From contig CALRTC020000001.1 in NCBI GenBank assembly GCA_943371025.1, forward strand, positions 485,802-549,801: a stretch of 64,000 bases of DNA, given 5' to 3'. A program made the translations under genes and the position numbers. Below, piece by piece: positions 50,360 through 59,509 of the stretch. Every line of letters starts with the position of its first letter. Positions within the stretch are counted from its first letter, which is position 1. Source of the DNA: Niveispirillum sp943371025. Its GTDB lineage: Bacteria > Pseudomonadota > Alphaproteobacteria > Azospirillales > Azospirillaceae. Under the pieces are notes generated by a model, which was not told the origin of the DNA, did not search any database, and worked only from the letters and a program-made list of their open reading frames with translations.

Positions 50360-51028
50360 TCACCGCGATCCGGGGTTACGCTTGTCCAGGCGGCGGGCCA
50401 GCGCCTCGCCACCCGATTGCAGGGCCTGCACGACGATAATCAGAACCAGCACGACCGCCAGCATCATTTCCGGCATGAAGCGCTGATAGCCATAGCGGAT
50501 GCCCAGATCGCCCAGCCCGCCGCCGCCCACGGCGCCCACCATGGCGGAATAGCCCACCAGATTGACGGCGGCGAGCGTCAGGCCGCGCACAATGCCGGCG
50601 CGGGCCTCGGGCAGCAGGATCTTGGTCACCACCTGGCGGGGTCTGGCCCCCATGGCGCGGGCGGCATCCAGCAGGCCGTGATCCACCTCCCGCACCGCCC
50701 CTTCCACCACGCGCGCGATGAAGGGGATGGCGGCCAGCGTCAGCGGCACCGTGGCGGCCGCGGTTCCGATGGAGGTACCGGTCAGCGCCCGGGTCAGCGG
50801 CACGATGGCCACGACCAATATGATGAAGGGCGTGGAGCGGGTGGCATTGACGATCAGGCCCAGCACCCGCTGCACCGCGGGCCGGGGCATCAGGTCGCCC
50901 GCCCCCGACAAAGCCAGGAACAGGCCCAGCGGAATGCCGGCCAGCGTGGCCAGCGTGCCGGCCACGACAACCATCAACAGCGTCTGCAGGGTGGCGTCAG
51001 CCAGCAGCGACAGCATCTGTGGCGACAT
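50360..51028 (-). CDS. metI: Methionine ABC transporter permease
   Basis: Inner-membrane channel of the MetNIQ importer. The 222-residue protein has about five helices and the EAA-type loop GLLDAARAMGARPRQVVTKILLPEA that docks MetN. It overlaps the end of metN by 32 bases; an internal ATG at 51016 is an alternative start. Confidence 0.92.
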   Translation of the reverse strand: MSPQMLSLLADATLQTLLMVVVAGTLATLAGIPLGLFLALSGAGDLMPRPAVQRVLGLIVNATRSTPFIILVVAIVPLTRALTGTSIGTAAATVPLTLAAIPFIARVVEGAVREVDHGLLDAARAMGARPRQVVTKILLPEARAGIVRGLTLAAVNLVGYSAMVGAVGGGGLGDLGIRYGYQRFMPEMMLAVVLVLIIVVQALQSGGEALARRLDKRNPGSR

Positions 51029-52100
51029 GGCCCAGAACCTCGATCTCCGCGCCCTGGGCGCGCAATAGGTGGATGGCGGTATTCAGCGCGTCGGCCGGAC
51101 CGGACAGGGCGGCGATCAGGCCGGCAAATGGCTGGTCGCCCAAGGGCTGCACCCGGCCCGCAACCAGCCGTACGCCGATGCCGGCCCCGCCCAGATCGGA
51201 CAGAAGCGGGGAGGCGGCCAGATCGCCCACGGCATGCAGGCGGATCAGGGTGGCCCCGCCGGCAAGGGGCATGGGCGACAGGCGGGCGGCCAGCCCATCG
51301 GGCAGTTCCGTGCCTGTCTCCCCCAACAGGAAGCGGCGGGTGGTGGGATGCTGGGGATGGGCGAAGACCTGGGCTACCGGCCCCTGTTCGATGATGCGAC
51401 CGGCTTCCAGCACCACGACCTGATCGGCCACTTCGCGGACCACGGCCATTTCATGGGTGATCAGCAGCACGGTCAGGCCCAGATCGCGGTTGATGCGGCG
51501 GATCAGGGCCAGAATCTGACGCGTGGTTTCCGGGTCCAGCGCCGATGTCGCCTCGTCACACAGCAGCAATTGCGGATTGGGGGCCAGCGCGCGGGCGATG
51601 CCCACGCGCTGTTTCTGCCCGCCGGACAGGGCGGCCGGATATTGGCCCGCCTTGTCGGTCAGCCCGACGAGCGCCAGCAATTCGGCGACGCGCGGGCCGA
51701 TCCGGTCCGTGGGCCAGCCGGCCAGTTCCAGCGACAGGGCCACATTGCCGGCCACCGTGCGGTTGGCCAGCAGGTTGAAATGCTGAAAGATCATGCCGAT
51801 GGACTGGCGCGCGCGGCGCAGCGATTCTTCATCCAGCGTGGTCAGATCGACGCCGCCCACCATGACCGTGCCGGCATCGGGCCGTTCCAGCAGGTTGACG
51901 GCGCGCAGCAGGCTGCTTTTGCCCGCCCCGCTGGGCCCGACAATGGCGGTGATTCCACCCTTGGGGATGTCCAGGTCCACGCCGGCCAGGGCGGCCACCT
52001 GCTTGCCATCCTTGGTGTGGAAGGTCTTGGCGATGCCCGACAGCCGCACCATCGCGGCGTGGGGTTCACCCGTCGCCTGTTCCGTCAAAATCCGATCCAT
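50997..52100 (-). CDS. metN: Methionine ABC transporter ATP-binding protein
   Basis: ATPase of the MetNIQ importer. The 367-residue protein has Walker A GPSGAGKSS, the signature LSGGQKQRVGIARAL, Walker B LLLCDEATSALD and a C-terminal ACT-like NIL domain (about 270-367) that senses internal methionine. AAGAG lies 4 bases before the ATG at 52100 (52103 is possible). Divergent from uxaC, with 294 bp between. Confidence 0.92.
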   Translation of the reverse strand: MDRILTEQATGEPHAAMVRLSGIAKTFHTKDGKQVAALAGVDLDIPKGGITAIVGPSGAGKSSLLRAVNLLERPDAGTVMVGGVDLTTLDEESLRRARQSIGMIFQHFNLLANRTVAGNVALSLELAGWPTDRIGPRVAELLALVGLTDKAGQYPAALSGGQKQRVGIARALAPNPQLLLCDEATSALDPETTRQILALIRRINRDLGLTVLLITHEMAVVREVADQVVVLEAGRIIEQGPVAQVFAHPQHPTTRRFLLGETGTELPDGLAARLSPMPLAGGATLIRLHAVGDLAASPLLSDLGGAGIGVRLVAGRVQPLGDQPFAGLIAALSGPADALNTAIHLLRAQGAEIEVLGHVATDAVAAG

Positions 52101-52311
52101 CATGCTCTTGCCGGGCGGTCGTTGGCCGATCCTGCCCTGGATTGCTGCTTTGCGCAAAGGGTGAAGTGGTTGGCGGGACGGAACAATCAGCGAATTCACG
52201 CGGCTGGTATGTGTTGGGGTTTAAATGACATTTATAACTTGTTGTTTGTGCGAGCGATGGGGAGACCCAACCCAATCGGCCTATTCGAAACAATCCTGTT
52301 GAAATCCGCTA

Positions 52312-52325
52312 TGACACCGGTTACC
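52312..52325. promoter_or_regulatory. Uronate-regulon operator candidate 5
   Basis: TGACACCGGTTACC, identical over 15 bases (with the next A) to the site before pectate lyase. It lies about 70 bp upstream of the uxaC ATG and links this second block to the LacI regulator. Confidence 0.6.
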
Positions 52326-52394
52326 AAAGAGGGGCTGTCCAGACGGGATCATTGCGTCCCGTCGCGGGCGGCCCGCCCCCCGAAGGTAGCGCCC

Positions 52395-53807
52395 ATGTCC
52401 AAGCCCCTGGTTCTGCACGAAGACCGCCTGTTTCCCGCCGATCCCGGCACGCGCGACATCGCGCGGCGGCTGTATCGGCTGGTGAAGCATCTGCCGATCA
52501 TCAGCCCGCACGGCCATACCGATCCGTCCTGGTTCGCCGGCAATGCGCCGTTCGGCAACCCGACGGAACTGCTGCTGTCGCCAGACCATTACATCTATCG
52601 CATGCTGTACAGCCAGGGCATTGCCATGGGCGATGTGGGTGTGGGTGACCGGTCGGGCCCGTCCAAGGCCGATCCGCGCGCGGCCTGGCGCCTGTTTGCG
52701 GCCAATTTCCACCTGTTCCGGGCCACGCCAAGCTGGCTGTGGCTGAACTATGTGTTCGTGCATGTGTTCGGCATCGACGTCGCCCTGTCGGCGCAAACGG
52801 CCGATCATTATTACGACACCATCGATGCTGCCCTGAAGACCGACGGTTTCCGCCCGCGCGCCCTGTTCGAACGGTTCAATATCGAACTGATCGCGACGAC
52901 AGAGGGGCCGACGGATACGCTGGAACATCATCAGGCGATCCGCGACAGCGGCTGGAAGGGCCGTGTTGTCACCGCTTACCGTCCCGATGCCGTCATCGAT
53001 CCGGAGCATGAGCAGTTCAGCAGTGCCATGCGCGCCTTTGCCGAGGTGACGGGGGAGGATGTCTATAGCTGGAAGGGCTATCTGAACGCCCACCGCAAGC
53101 GCCGGCGTGATTTCATGGATGTTGGCGCCACCAGCACCGACCATGGCCATATCACGGCCAACACCGCCGATCTGTCGCCGGCCGAGGCCGAAGCCCTGTT
53201 CCAGAAGCTGCTGAAGGGCGATTTCACCCCGGCCGAGGCGGAGACGTTCCGCGGGCAGATGCTGACCGAAATGGCAGGGATGAGCATCGAGGATGGTCTG
53301 GTCATGCAGATCCATCCCGGCGCCTTCCGCAACCATAATGGCCAGGTGTTCGACCGGTTCGGCCGCGACAAGGGCGCGGATGTGCCGTCGCCGACCGAAT
53401 ATATCCGCGCGCTGAAGCCGCTGCTGGACCGGTATGGCAATGACACGCGCCTGTCGATCATCCTGTTCACCCTGGACGAGACCACCTATTCGCGTGAACT
53501 GGCGCCGCTGGCCGGCCATTACCCGACGCTGAAGCTGGGCCCGTCCTGGTGGTTCCATGACAGCCCGGAAGGCATGATGCGCTTCCGCGAGCAGGTGACG
53601 GAGACGGCGGGTTTCTACAACACCGTCGGTTTCAACGACGATACCCGCGCCTTCCTGTCCATCCCGGCCCGCCATGATGTGGCGCGCCGTGTCGACAGCG
53701 CCTTCCTGGCCCGCATGGTGGCCGAACACCGTCTGGACGAGGATGAGGCGGCCGAGATCGTGGTCGACCTTGCCTATAACCTGCCCAAGCGCGCTTACAA
53801 GCTTTGA
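52395..53807 (+). CDS. uxaC: Glucuronate/galacturonate isomerase
   Basis: Isomerises D-glucuronate to fructuronate and D-galacturonate to tagaturonate. The 470-residue protein is of normal UxaC length, with the metal-binding HGH in SPHGHTDPSWFAGN (39-41), SPDHYIYRMLYSQGI, NAHRKRRRDFMDVGATSTDH and the C-terminal FNDDTRAF. The open frame runs back to 51069 across metN, but the true start is the ATG at 52395, with AAGG 8 bases upstream. Tagaturonate/fructuronate reductases (UxaB/UxuB) and UxaA are not in the window, so they must lie elsewhere if this branch is complete. Confidence 0.92.
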   Translation: MSKPLVLHEDRLFPADPGTRDIARRLYRLVKHLPIISPHGHTDPSWFAGNAPFGNPTELLLSPDHYIYRMLYSQGIAMGDVGVGDRSGPSKADPRAAWRLFAANFHLFRATPSWLWLNYVFVHVFGIDVALSAQTADHYYDTIDAALKTDGFRPRALFERFNIELIATTEGPTDTLEHHQAIRDSGWKGRVVTAYRPDAVIDPEHEQFSSAMRAFAEVTGEDVYSWKGYLNAHRKRRRDFMDVGATSTDHGHITANTADLSPAEAEALFQKLLKGDFTPAEAETFRGQMLTEMAGMSIEDGLVMQIHPGAFRNHNGQVFDRFGRDKGADVPSPTEYIRALKPLLDRYGNDTRLSIILFTLDETTYSRELAPLAGHYPTLKLGPSWWFHDSPEGMMRFREQVTETAGFYNTVGFNDDTRAFLSIPARHDVARRVDSAFLARMVAEHRLDEDEAAEIVVDLAYNLPKRAYKL

Positions 53808-53907
53808 TGAAAAAAGACGGTGTCAGGTCCGTCGGCCCAGGCGGGGAAAATGTCTGGCCGGTCCGGTGGCACCGTTGCAACCAACGACGATAAACGGGAG
53901 TAACCCC

Positions 53908-54753
53908 ATGTTCGCCAAAACCTATCACGCCACGCACCCGGTCATGATGCAGGGCGCCAGCAATGACGATCTGCGCAGCCGTTACCTGATGACCGGCTTG
54001 TTCGCGGCCGATCAGGTGGTGCTGAATTACAGCCATAATGAGCGGTTTGTTGTCGGCGGCGCCTCGCCCGTGGCGGGCCCCGTCGCCCTGCCGCGCCAGA
54101 CGGAGCCGGCATCGGCCGCCGGCAAGCCCTTCCTGGAACGCCGTGAGCTGGGCATCGTCAATACTGGCGGCGCCGGCACGGTGACGGTCGATGGCACCAT
54201 CTATGATCTGGGCAACAAGGACGGGCTTTATGTCGGCATGGGCAATGCCGATGTGACCTTCGCATCGGTCGATGCGGCGGCCCCGGCCAAGTTCTATCTG
54301 GTGTCCACGCCGGCGCACGCCACCTTCCCGAACAAGAAGATCGGCATCAAGGATGCCGTCGCGCTGGACCGCGGGGCGCTGGAAACCAGCAATGAGCGCA
54401 CGATCTATCAATATATCGTGCCGGCCACCTGTCAGTCCGCCCAGCTGCTGCTGGGTCTGACCATGCTGAAGCCCGGTTCGGTGTGGAACACCATGCCGCC
54501 GCACCTGCATGACCGCCGGTCAGAAGTCTATCTCTATTGCGACCTGGCCGGTGACAACCGCGTGTTCCATTTCATGGGCGAACCGGAAGCCGCCCGCCAC
54601 ATCGTCGTGGCCGATGGCGAGGCCGTGATGTCCCCGCCCTGGTCCATCCATATGGGCAGCGGCACGGCCAATTATTCCTTCATCTGGGCCATGGGCGGCG
54701 AGAACCTGGACTACACCGACATGAAGGTGATCGATATCTGCCAGCTGCGGTGA
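53908..54753 (+). CDS. kduI: 5-keto-4-deoxyuronate isomerase
   Basis: Converts the unsaturated galacturonate-derived keto acid to 2,5-diketo-3-deoxygluconate. The 281-residue double cupin has PNKKIGI, MLKPGSVWNTMPPHLHDRR with the metal His pair, and SPPWSIHMGSGTANYSFIWAM. GGGAG lies 7 bases before the ATG at 53908. It is 100 bp after uxaC and precedes kduD, so the three genes probably share the operator upstream of uxaC. Confidence 0.93.
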   Translation: MFAKTYHATHPVMMQGASNDDLRSRYLMTGLFAADQVVLNYSHNERFVVGGASPVAGPVALPRQTEPASAAGKPFLERRELGIVNTGGAGTVTVDGTIYDLGNKDGLYVGMGNADVTFASVDAAAPAKFYLVSTPAHATFPNKKIGIKDAVALDRGALETSNERTIYQYIVPATCQSAQLLLGLTMLKPGSVWNTMPPHLHDRRSEVYLYCDLAGDNRVFHFMGEPEAARHIVVADGEAVMSPPWSIHMGSGTANYSFIWAMGGENLDYTDMKVIDICQLR

Positions 54754-54813
54754 GAGGGCTGCGGCGTCCGGCGTTAGGTTGTCGGGCGCCCGTGACAGCG
54801 GACAGCACAACAG

Positions 54814-54905
54814 TGCCTTCCCCGCGAAAGCGGGGATCCAGGGGCCACAGGCACCAAAGCGTTGTTATCGGTGGCCCCTGGACCCCCGCTTTCGCGGGGG
54901 AGGCA
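54814..54905. repeat. Inverted repeat C, 35-bp arms, between kduI and kduD
   Basis: Arms 54814-54848 and 54871-54905 match at 33 of 35 positions. Like repeat A, it has the CCCGCGAAAGCGGG core and GGGGCCAC ends; repeats A and C are clearly related. It lies inside a probable operon. Confidence 0.85.
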
Positions 54906-54988
54906 GGTTTGAGCCAAAGGGGGCGCGTGGTGCCCGCCGGTAAATTCTTGCCCAAGCCTATCCTCTCCCATCCCTTGGAGCCCTTCCC

Positions 54989-55747
54989 ATGACCCATCCT
55001 TTCGACCTTTCCGGCAAGGTGGCCGTCGTTACCGGGGCCAATACCGGTATCGGCCAGGGCATTGCCGTGGCGCTGGCCCAGGCGGGGGCGGCCATTGTGG
55101 CCGTCGGCCGGTCCACACCCACCGACACCCAGGCCGCCGTGGAGGCGGCCGGTGGCCGCTTCGCCTTTGTCTGCGCCGATCTGGGCACGGGTGCGCCCAT
55201 TGGGGAGATCGTGGACAAGGCGGCGGCTGCGTTCGGTCGCCTCGACATCCTGGTCAATAATGCCGGCACCATCCGCCGCGCCGACGCGCTGGAATTCAGC
55301 GAGAAGGACTGGGATGATGTGCTGGACGTCAATCTGAAGACGCCCTTCTTCCTGGCCCAGGCCGTGGCCAAGCATTTCATCGCGCAGGGGTCGGGCGGCA
55401 AGATCATCAATATCGCGTCCATGCTGTCCTTCCAGGGCGGCATCCGCGTCGTGTCCTATACCGCGTCCAAGAGTGGGATTGCCGGCGTCACCAAGCTGCT
55501 GGCCAATGAATGGGCGGCCAAGGGCATCAATGTGAATGCCATCGCGCCGGGATATTTCGCCACCAACAACACTGAAGCCCTGCGCGCGGACGAGAACCGC
55601 AACCGCGACATCCTGGCCCGCATCCCGGCCGGCCGCTGGGGCTCGCCATCCGATCTGGGTGGGGCTGCGGTGTTCCTGGCGTCTGCCGCGGCCGATTATG
55701 TCCATGGCGTCACCTTGCCGGTGGATGGGGGCTGGCTGGCCCGCTGA
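54989..55747 (+). CDS. kduD: 2-deoxy-D-gluconate 3-dehydrogenase / diketogluconate reductase
   Basis: Reduces 2,5-diketo-3-deoxygluconate to KDG, which KdgK (2.5 kb into the window) then uses. The 252-residue classical SDR has TGANTGIGQG (15-24), NNAG (90-93), Ser144, Tyr157 and Lys161 (YTASK), and ends with DGGWLAR. It starts 235 bp after kduI with repeat C between. Terminator and repeat copy 3 follow. Confidence 0.92.
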   Translation: MTHPFDLSGKVAVVTGANTGIGQGIAVALAQAGAAIVAVGRSTPTDTQAAVEAAGGRFAFVCADLGTGAPIGEIVDKAAAAFGRLDILVNNAGTIRRADALEFSEKDWDDVLDVNLKTPFFLAQAVAKHFIAQGSGGKIINIASMLSFQGGIRVVSYTASKSGIAGVTKLLANEWAAKGINVNAIAPGYFATNNTEALRADENRNRDILARIPAGRWGSPSDLGGAAVFLASAAADYVHGVTLPVDGGWLAR

Positions 55748-55804
55748 TCCGGACTATATGGCTCTGCAATTCTCCCAGCAGCGTTATTCATCGCTGCACT
55801 CGTC

Positions 55805-55842
55805 CCCCCGCCTTCCCCATAGGGCGGGGGTTTCTTTTTTTT
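55805..55842 (+). terminator. Terminator after kduD
   Basis: CCCCCGCC (55805-55812) pairs with GGCGGGGG (55823-55830), followed by a T-run (55831-55842). The 317-base gap from kduD to the RNase J gene holds only this terminator, repeat copy 3, and a promoter region in which I see nothing further. Confidence 0.9.
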
Positions 55843-55857
55843 GACATTTGCCCCCCC

Positions 55858-55929
55858 CTCAGGCGCCGGGCGCCGCCATCCGGCGGCTTGGCTCACGGCG
55901 CATGAGCGCAGGGCCGGCAGTCGCCGGCC
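55858..55929 (+). repeat. Three-hairpin dispersed repeat, copy 3
   Basis: CTCAGGCGCCGGGCG, hairpin 1 CCGCC-ATCC-GGCGG (55873-55886), CTTGGCT (55887-55893), hairpin 2 GCGC-ATGA-GCGC (55898-55909), hairpin 3 GGCCGGC-AGTC-GCCGGCC (55912-55929). Complete copy, just past the kduD terminator. Confidence 0.85.
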
Positions 55930-56064
55930 TGCAACGGCATGAACCAGAAATCATGCCGTTTGTATGATAGCGGCGGGATGCGCCCTCAGCCCATGCCTGC
56001 CCCGCGTCGGCCTATCCTTCAGCAGTCTTTACAAGCATGTTGCGCTGCGGGAATATAGGAGCGC

Positions 56065-57606
56065 ATGAAAGATGATGTGTTTAGCGCTTTGCTTGAAAGC
56101 GCAACCGCCGCCCCCCGTATCGGGGCCGAGGCGGAGACGACCGACCGGGCCGACGCCACGGTCATTCCCTTCCACCGTTATACCGATTTTGACCGACGCT
56201 GGCCCGTTCCGGGACATGGCGAAGTGCTGGTCGTGCCGCTGGGCGGCCTGGGCCGCATCGGCATGAACTGGACCCTGTACGGTCACGATGGCGCCTGGCT
56301 ACTGGTTGATGCCGGCATCGCGTTTCCCGACCAGGGTGTCGAAGGCGTCGATTGCATCGTTCCCGACCCCGCCTTTCTGGCGCCCATCCGTGACCGGTTG
56401 CTGGGTCTGGTTGTCACCCACGCGCATGAAGACCATATCGGCGCCATCGATCGGCTGTGGCCGCAGGGTGTGGATTGCCCCATCTGGGCCACGCCGTTCG
56501 CGCTGGGCCTGATCACCCGCCGGCTGGAAGAGGCCGGGGTGCTGGAGAAGGTGGTGCTGAACAGCTACCCGGTGGGTGGCACGTTCGATATCGGCCCCTT
56601 CCATATCCGCACCATCCGCATGACCCACTCCATCCCGGAGCCTGTGTCGCTGGCCATTGATACGGCGGCGGGCACGGTGCTGCATACCGGTGACTGGAAG
56701 TTTGATACCAGTCCGCTGCTGGGTCAGCCCACCGATATCGAGGCGCTGCGCCGCCTGGGTGACGAGGGCGTGCTGGCCATGATGTGCGACAGCACCAATG
56801 CGCACAAGGACCTGCCCTCCACCTCGGAATCGCAGGTCCGCCGCGCCTTTGACCGGCTGTTCGCCACGCGCAAAGGGCAGATCGCCATCTGCTGCTTTGC
56901 CACCAATGTCGCCCGCGTCTCTTCCGCCGTTTCGGCGGCGGTGGCGGCGGGTCGGCAGGTGGCGCTGGCCGGCCGTTCCATGCGCAATTGCGACGAGACG
57001 GCCCGCGACCTGCATATGCTGGATCATGTGCCCATGCCGCTGGCCGAACCCGCCCATCTGAAGGGCCTGGACCGTAGCCAGGTCGCCCTGGTCTGCACGG
57101 GCGGGCAGGGTGAGGAAAAGGCGGCGCTGGCCAAGCTGGCGCGCGGTGATCGCCGCTTCCCGCCGTTCGGGGCCGGTGACACCGTCGTCCTGTCCGCCCG
57201 CATCATCCCCGGCAACGAGGAAGCGGTGGAAAAGGTCGTGTCCAAGCTGCGGTCGCGCGGCGTGGAAATCCTGATGGGCACCGACCTGTTGGATGGGGAG
57301 CCGCTGCACGTCTCCGGTCACCCCGGCGCCAACGAACTGCGGGAACTCTATGCCCTGGTCCGGCCGCAGATCGCGCTGCCGGTGCATGGCACCGACATGC
57401 ATCTGGCCGCCCATGCCCGGCTGGCCCGTGCCGCGGGCTGTGAAGCCGCCATCGTCGCCGAAGAGGCAGAGGTGATCCGCCTGTCGGCCGCCGGTTCGCG
57501 CGTGCTGGGCCGGGTCAATGCGCCCCTGCTGGCGCTGGAATCCGACCCCAGGGGTGACCGGGTCACCTATGATCCCGGTCGGGCACTGGTGGCCGGGAAG
57601 GTCTGA
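56065..57606 (+). CDS. rnj: Ribonuclease J-family metallo-beta-lactamase nuclease
   Basis: RNA-processing endo/5'-exonuclease. The 513-residue protein has a metallo-beta-lactamase domain (VTHAHEDHIG, with His119, His121, Asp123, His124), HTGDWKFD, the beta-CASP domain (CFATNVARVSS, SARIIPGNEEAV, HVSGHPGANEL) and ends near residue 500. It lacks part of the long C-terminal domain of Gram-positive RNase J, as is common in alphaproteobacteria. The first 45 residues are poorly conserved. It abuts the convergent EamA gene (stops 57606/57607). Confidence 0.88.
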   Translation: MKDDVFSALLESATAAPRIGAEAETTDRADATVIPFHRYTDFDRRWPVPGHGEVLVVPLGGLGRIGMNWTLYGHDGAWLLVDAGIAFPDQGVEGVDCIVPDPAFLAPIRDRLLGLVVTHAHEDHIGAIDRLWPQGVDCPIWATPFALGLITRRLEEAGVLEKVVLNSYPVGGTFDIGPFHIRTIRMTHSIPEPVSLAIDTAAGTVLHTGDWKFDTSPLLGQPTDIEALRRLGDEGVLAMMCDSTNAHKDLPSTSESQVRRAFDRLFATRKGQIAICCFATNVARVSSAVSAAVAAGRQVALAGRSMRNCDETARDLHMLDHVPMPLAEPAHLKGLDRSQVALVCTGGQGEEKAALAKLARGDRRFPPFGAGDTVVLSARIIPGNEEAVEKVVSKLRSRGVEILMGTDLLDGEPLHVSGHPGANELRELYALVRPQIALPVHGTDMHLAAHARLARAAGCEAAIVAEEAEVIRLSAAGSRVLGRVNAPLLALESDPRGDRVTYDPGRALVAGKV

Positions 57607-58503
57607 TCACCTTCCCTTGGTATTGACCAGGGCCACGCCGCCCAGTGCCAGCGCCCCACCGGCCAGGGTTGTCCACACGGGCAACTCCCCGGTCAGGGGC
57701 ACGGCCACGGCCGAGGCCACGACGGGCACGAGGTAGAGGAAGTTGGACCCCCGTGCCGCGCCGAAATGGCCCAGCGCCAGGGTCCAGGCGGCATAGCCGA
57801 TGGCGGCGGGGAAGACAGCCAGGAACAGCAGCGCGGCCTGCACCGGCACCGGCGCAGCCAGCGCCTGTTCGATGCCCTGCGGCAGCCAGGGCGACAGCCA
57901 GATGGCACCGGTCAGGATGGTCAGCGCCGAACAGGTCAGCGGACCATAGCGCCCGACCAGTGGCCGTTGCAGGGTGAAATAGGTCGCCGTCGCTACGGCG
58001 GCGCCCAGCAGCAGGCTGGCCCCGCTGCCAAAGCGCAGGCCGCCCGGCTGGCCCGACGCGATCAGGGCCACGCCCGCCAGGCTGATCCCCATACCGATCC
58101 AGGCCCAGCGGCGGAACCGTTCCTTCAGGAACAGGGTGGCCAGCACCACCGTCAGCACGGGCGCCACATTGACGATGAAGCTGGCGGCACCGGCCGACAC
58201 GGTCTGCTGCGCCGTGTTCAGCAACAGATTGTAAAGCGCGATGCCGATGCCGCCACACAGCACGGCCCGCATGGCATCACGCCCGCGCGGCAGGGTGGGG
58301 CGTTTCAGCAGCAGATAGGCCAGCGCAAACAGGCTGGCCAGGGCAAAGCGCGTCGCCGCCAGGGGCAACGGCCCCAGCCCACCCAGCGCGATGCGGATGG
58401 CGGGAAAGGCCGATCCCCAGCTGACCACCGTGATGCCCACGGCGATGAAGGGCAGGGCACCGGCGCCGGGCCGGCTGTCCAGGGCGGTATTGCTGGCGGT
58501 CAT
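57607..58503 (-). CDS. EamA/DMT-family exporter
   Basis: Ten-helix drug/metabolite transporter, probably exporting an amino acid or metabolite. The 298-residue protein has two EamA repeats (first: VSWGSAFPAIRIAL...; second: LLGAAVATATYFTLQRPLV). AAGGA lies 6 bases before the ATG at 58503; the frame runs open far upstream without support. It is divergent from a LysR regulator 94 bp away, which likely controls it. Confidence 0.85.
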   Translation of the reverse strand: MTASNTALDSRPGAGALPFIAVGITVVSWGSAFPAIRIALGGLGPLPLAATRFALASLFALAYLLLKRPTLPRGRDAMRAVLCGGIGIALYNLLLNTAQQTVSAGAASFIVNVAPVLTVVLATLFLKERFRRWAWIGMGISLAGVALIASGQPGGLRFGSGASLLLGAAVATATYFTLQRPLVGRYGPLTCSALTILTGAIWLSPWLPQGIEQALAAPVPVQAALLFLAVFPAAIGYAAWTLALGHFGAARGSNFLYLVPVVASAVAVPLTGELPVWTTLAGGALALGGVALVNTKGR

Positions 58504-58597
58504 GGAAGGTCCTTGCTGGGTTGGCTGTTGGATATCCGTCATGGTGCACAGTCGCGAGCTGTTGACATAGCGCACCGTTGGGGAAGAAGCTGTGCGT

Positions 58598-59509
58598 ATG
58601 ACGTACAGTATCTCCCTGCCGCCGCTGGAAAGTCTGACGGCCGTTCTGGCCGCTGGACGCACCGGCTCCTTTTCTGCCGCAGCATTGGAACTGGGCGTGA
58701 CCCATGCCGCCATCAGCCGGCGCGTGCAGGCGGCGGAGGCCTGGCTGGGCGTGGCCCTGTTCGAGCGCCATGGCCGCGGCGTGCGCACCACGCCCGATGG
58801 CGACCGCTTCATCGCGCGCGTGGGCGAGGCCTTCACCATGATCGCCCGGTCGGGCGACCAGTGGCGGCAGCGGCGCGGGACGGAGATCGTCCGCCTGTCC
58901 ATCCTGCCGGCCTTCGCCAAGCTGTGGCTGTTCGGCATGCTGGACCGGTTGCAGGATGCGCATCTGCGCTTTGACATGGTGGTGGAACACCGGCTGGCCG
59001 ATCTGGACAAGGGCGAAGTTGATATCGCCATCCGTTGCGGTAATGGCCAGTGGTCAGGCGTGACCAGTACGCCGCTTTTCCGCGAAATGGTCTATCCGGT
59101 GGCGGCGCCCTCCCTGGCCGCCCTGCTGGGTGACCGGGCCGGGGTGACGGAGATCCTGGCCCAGACGCTGATCCATGACAGCACCGTCACCTCCTGGCGG
59201 GCGTGGCTGGCGGCAAATGGAGTGCCCTATGCCAAGCCGCGCCCGCAGGACATAAGGTTCGAGGATTACGATACCGTGCTGGCCGCGGCAGAGGTGGGGC
59301 TGGGCATTGCCATGCTGCGGGCCCCCCTGGGCGATGCCTGGGTGGCGGATGGACGGCTGGTGCCGGTCAATCCGCTATGGGTGCCCAACCCCTATCTCTA
59401 TCATGTGGTCACCCGTACCGGCACGCCGCGCCCCGCCGTGGCGGAAGCGCGGGACCGGATGCTGGCCCTGGCGGCGGAGGTCAGGCTGATGCCGCCATCA
59501 GGGCATTGA
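58598..59509 (+). CDS. LysR-family transcriptional regulator (GcvA-like)
   Basis: The 303-residue protein has an N-terminal winged helix (LAAGRTGSFSAAALELGVTH, then AISRRVQAAEAWLGVALFER) and a LysR substrate domain with FEDYDTVLAAAEVGLGIAML. It starts at ATG 58598 (GTG 58592 possible). Divergent from the EamA exporter, its likely target. It overlaps the 3' end of the next gene by 29 bases (convergent). Confidence 0.87.
   Translation: MTYSISLPPLESLTAVLAAGRTGSFSAAALELGVTHAAISRRVQAAEAWLGVALFERHGRGVRTTPDGDRFIARVGEAFTMIARSGDQWRQRRGTEIVRLSILPAFAKLWLFGMLDRLQDAHLRFDMVVEHRLADLDKGEVDIAIRCGNGQWSGVTSTPLFREMVYPVAAPSLAALLGDRAGVTEILAQTLIHDSTVTSWRAWLAANGVPYAKPRPQDIRFEDYDTVLAAAEVGLGIAMLRAPLGDAWVADGRLVPVNPLWVPNPYLYHVVTRTGTPRPAVAEARDRMLALAAEVRLMPPSGH

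Noticed and set aside
52101..52260. Possible SAM riboswitch upstream of metN
   Set aside because: The leader has a small CTTTGCGCAAAG palindrome but not the ordered core of SAM-I or SAM-II as I know them.
51069..52394. Open frame giving a 912-residue version of UxaC
   Set aside because: The first 442 residues are antisense to metN; the real start with a ribosome site and normal UxaC length is at 52395.
53815..53828. GACGGTGTCA after uxaC as a sixth uronate operator
   Set aside because: It lacks the ACCGGT centre and only matches part of one half-site.
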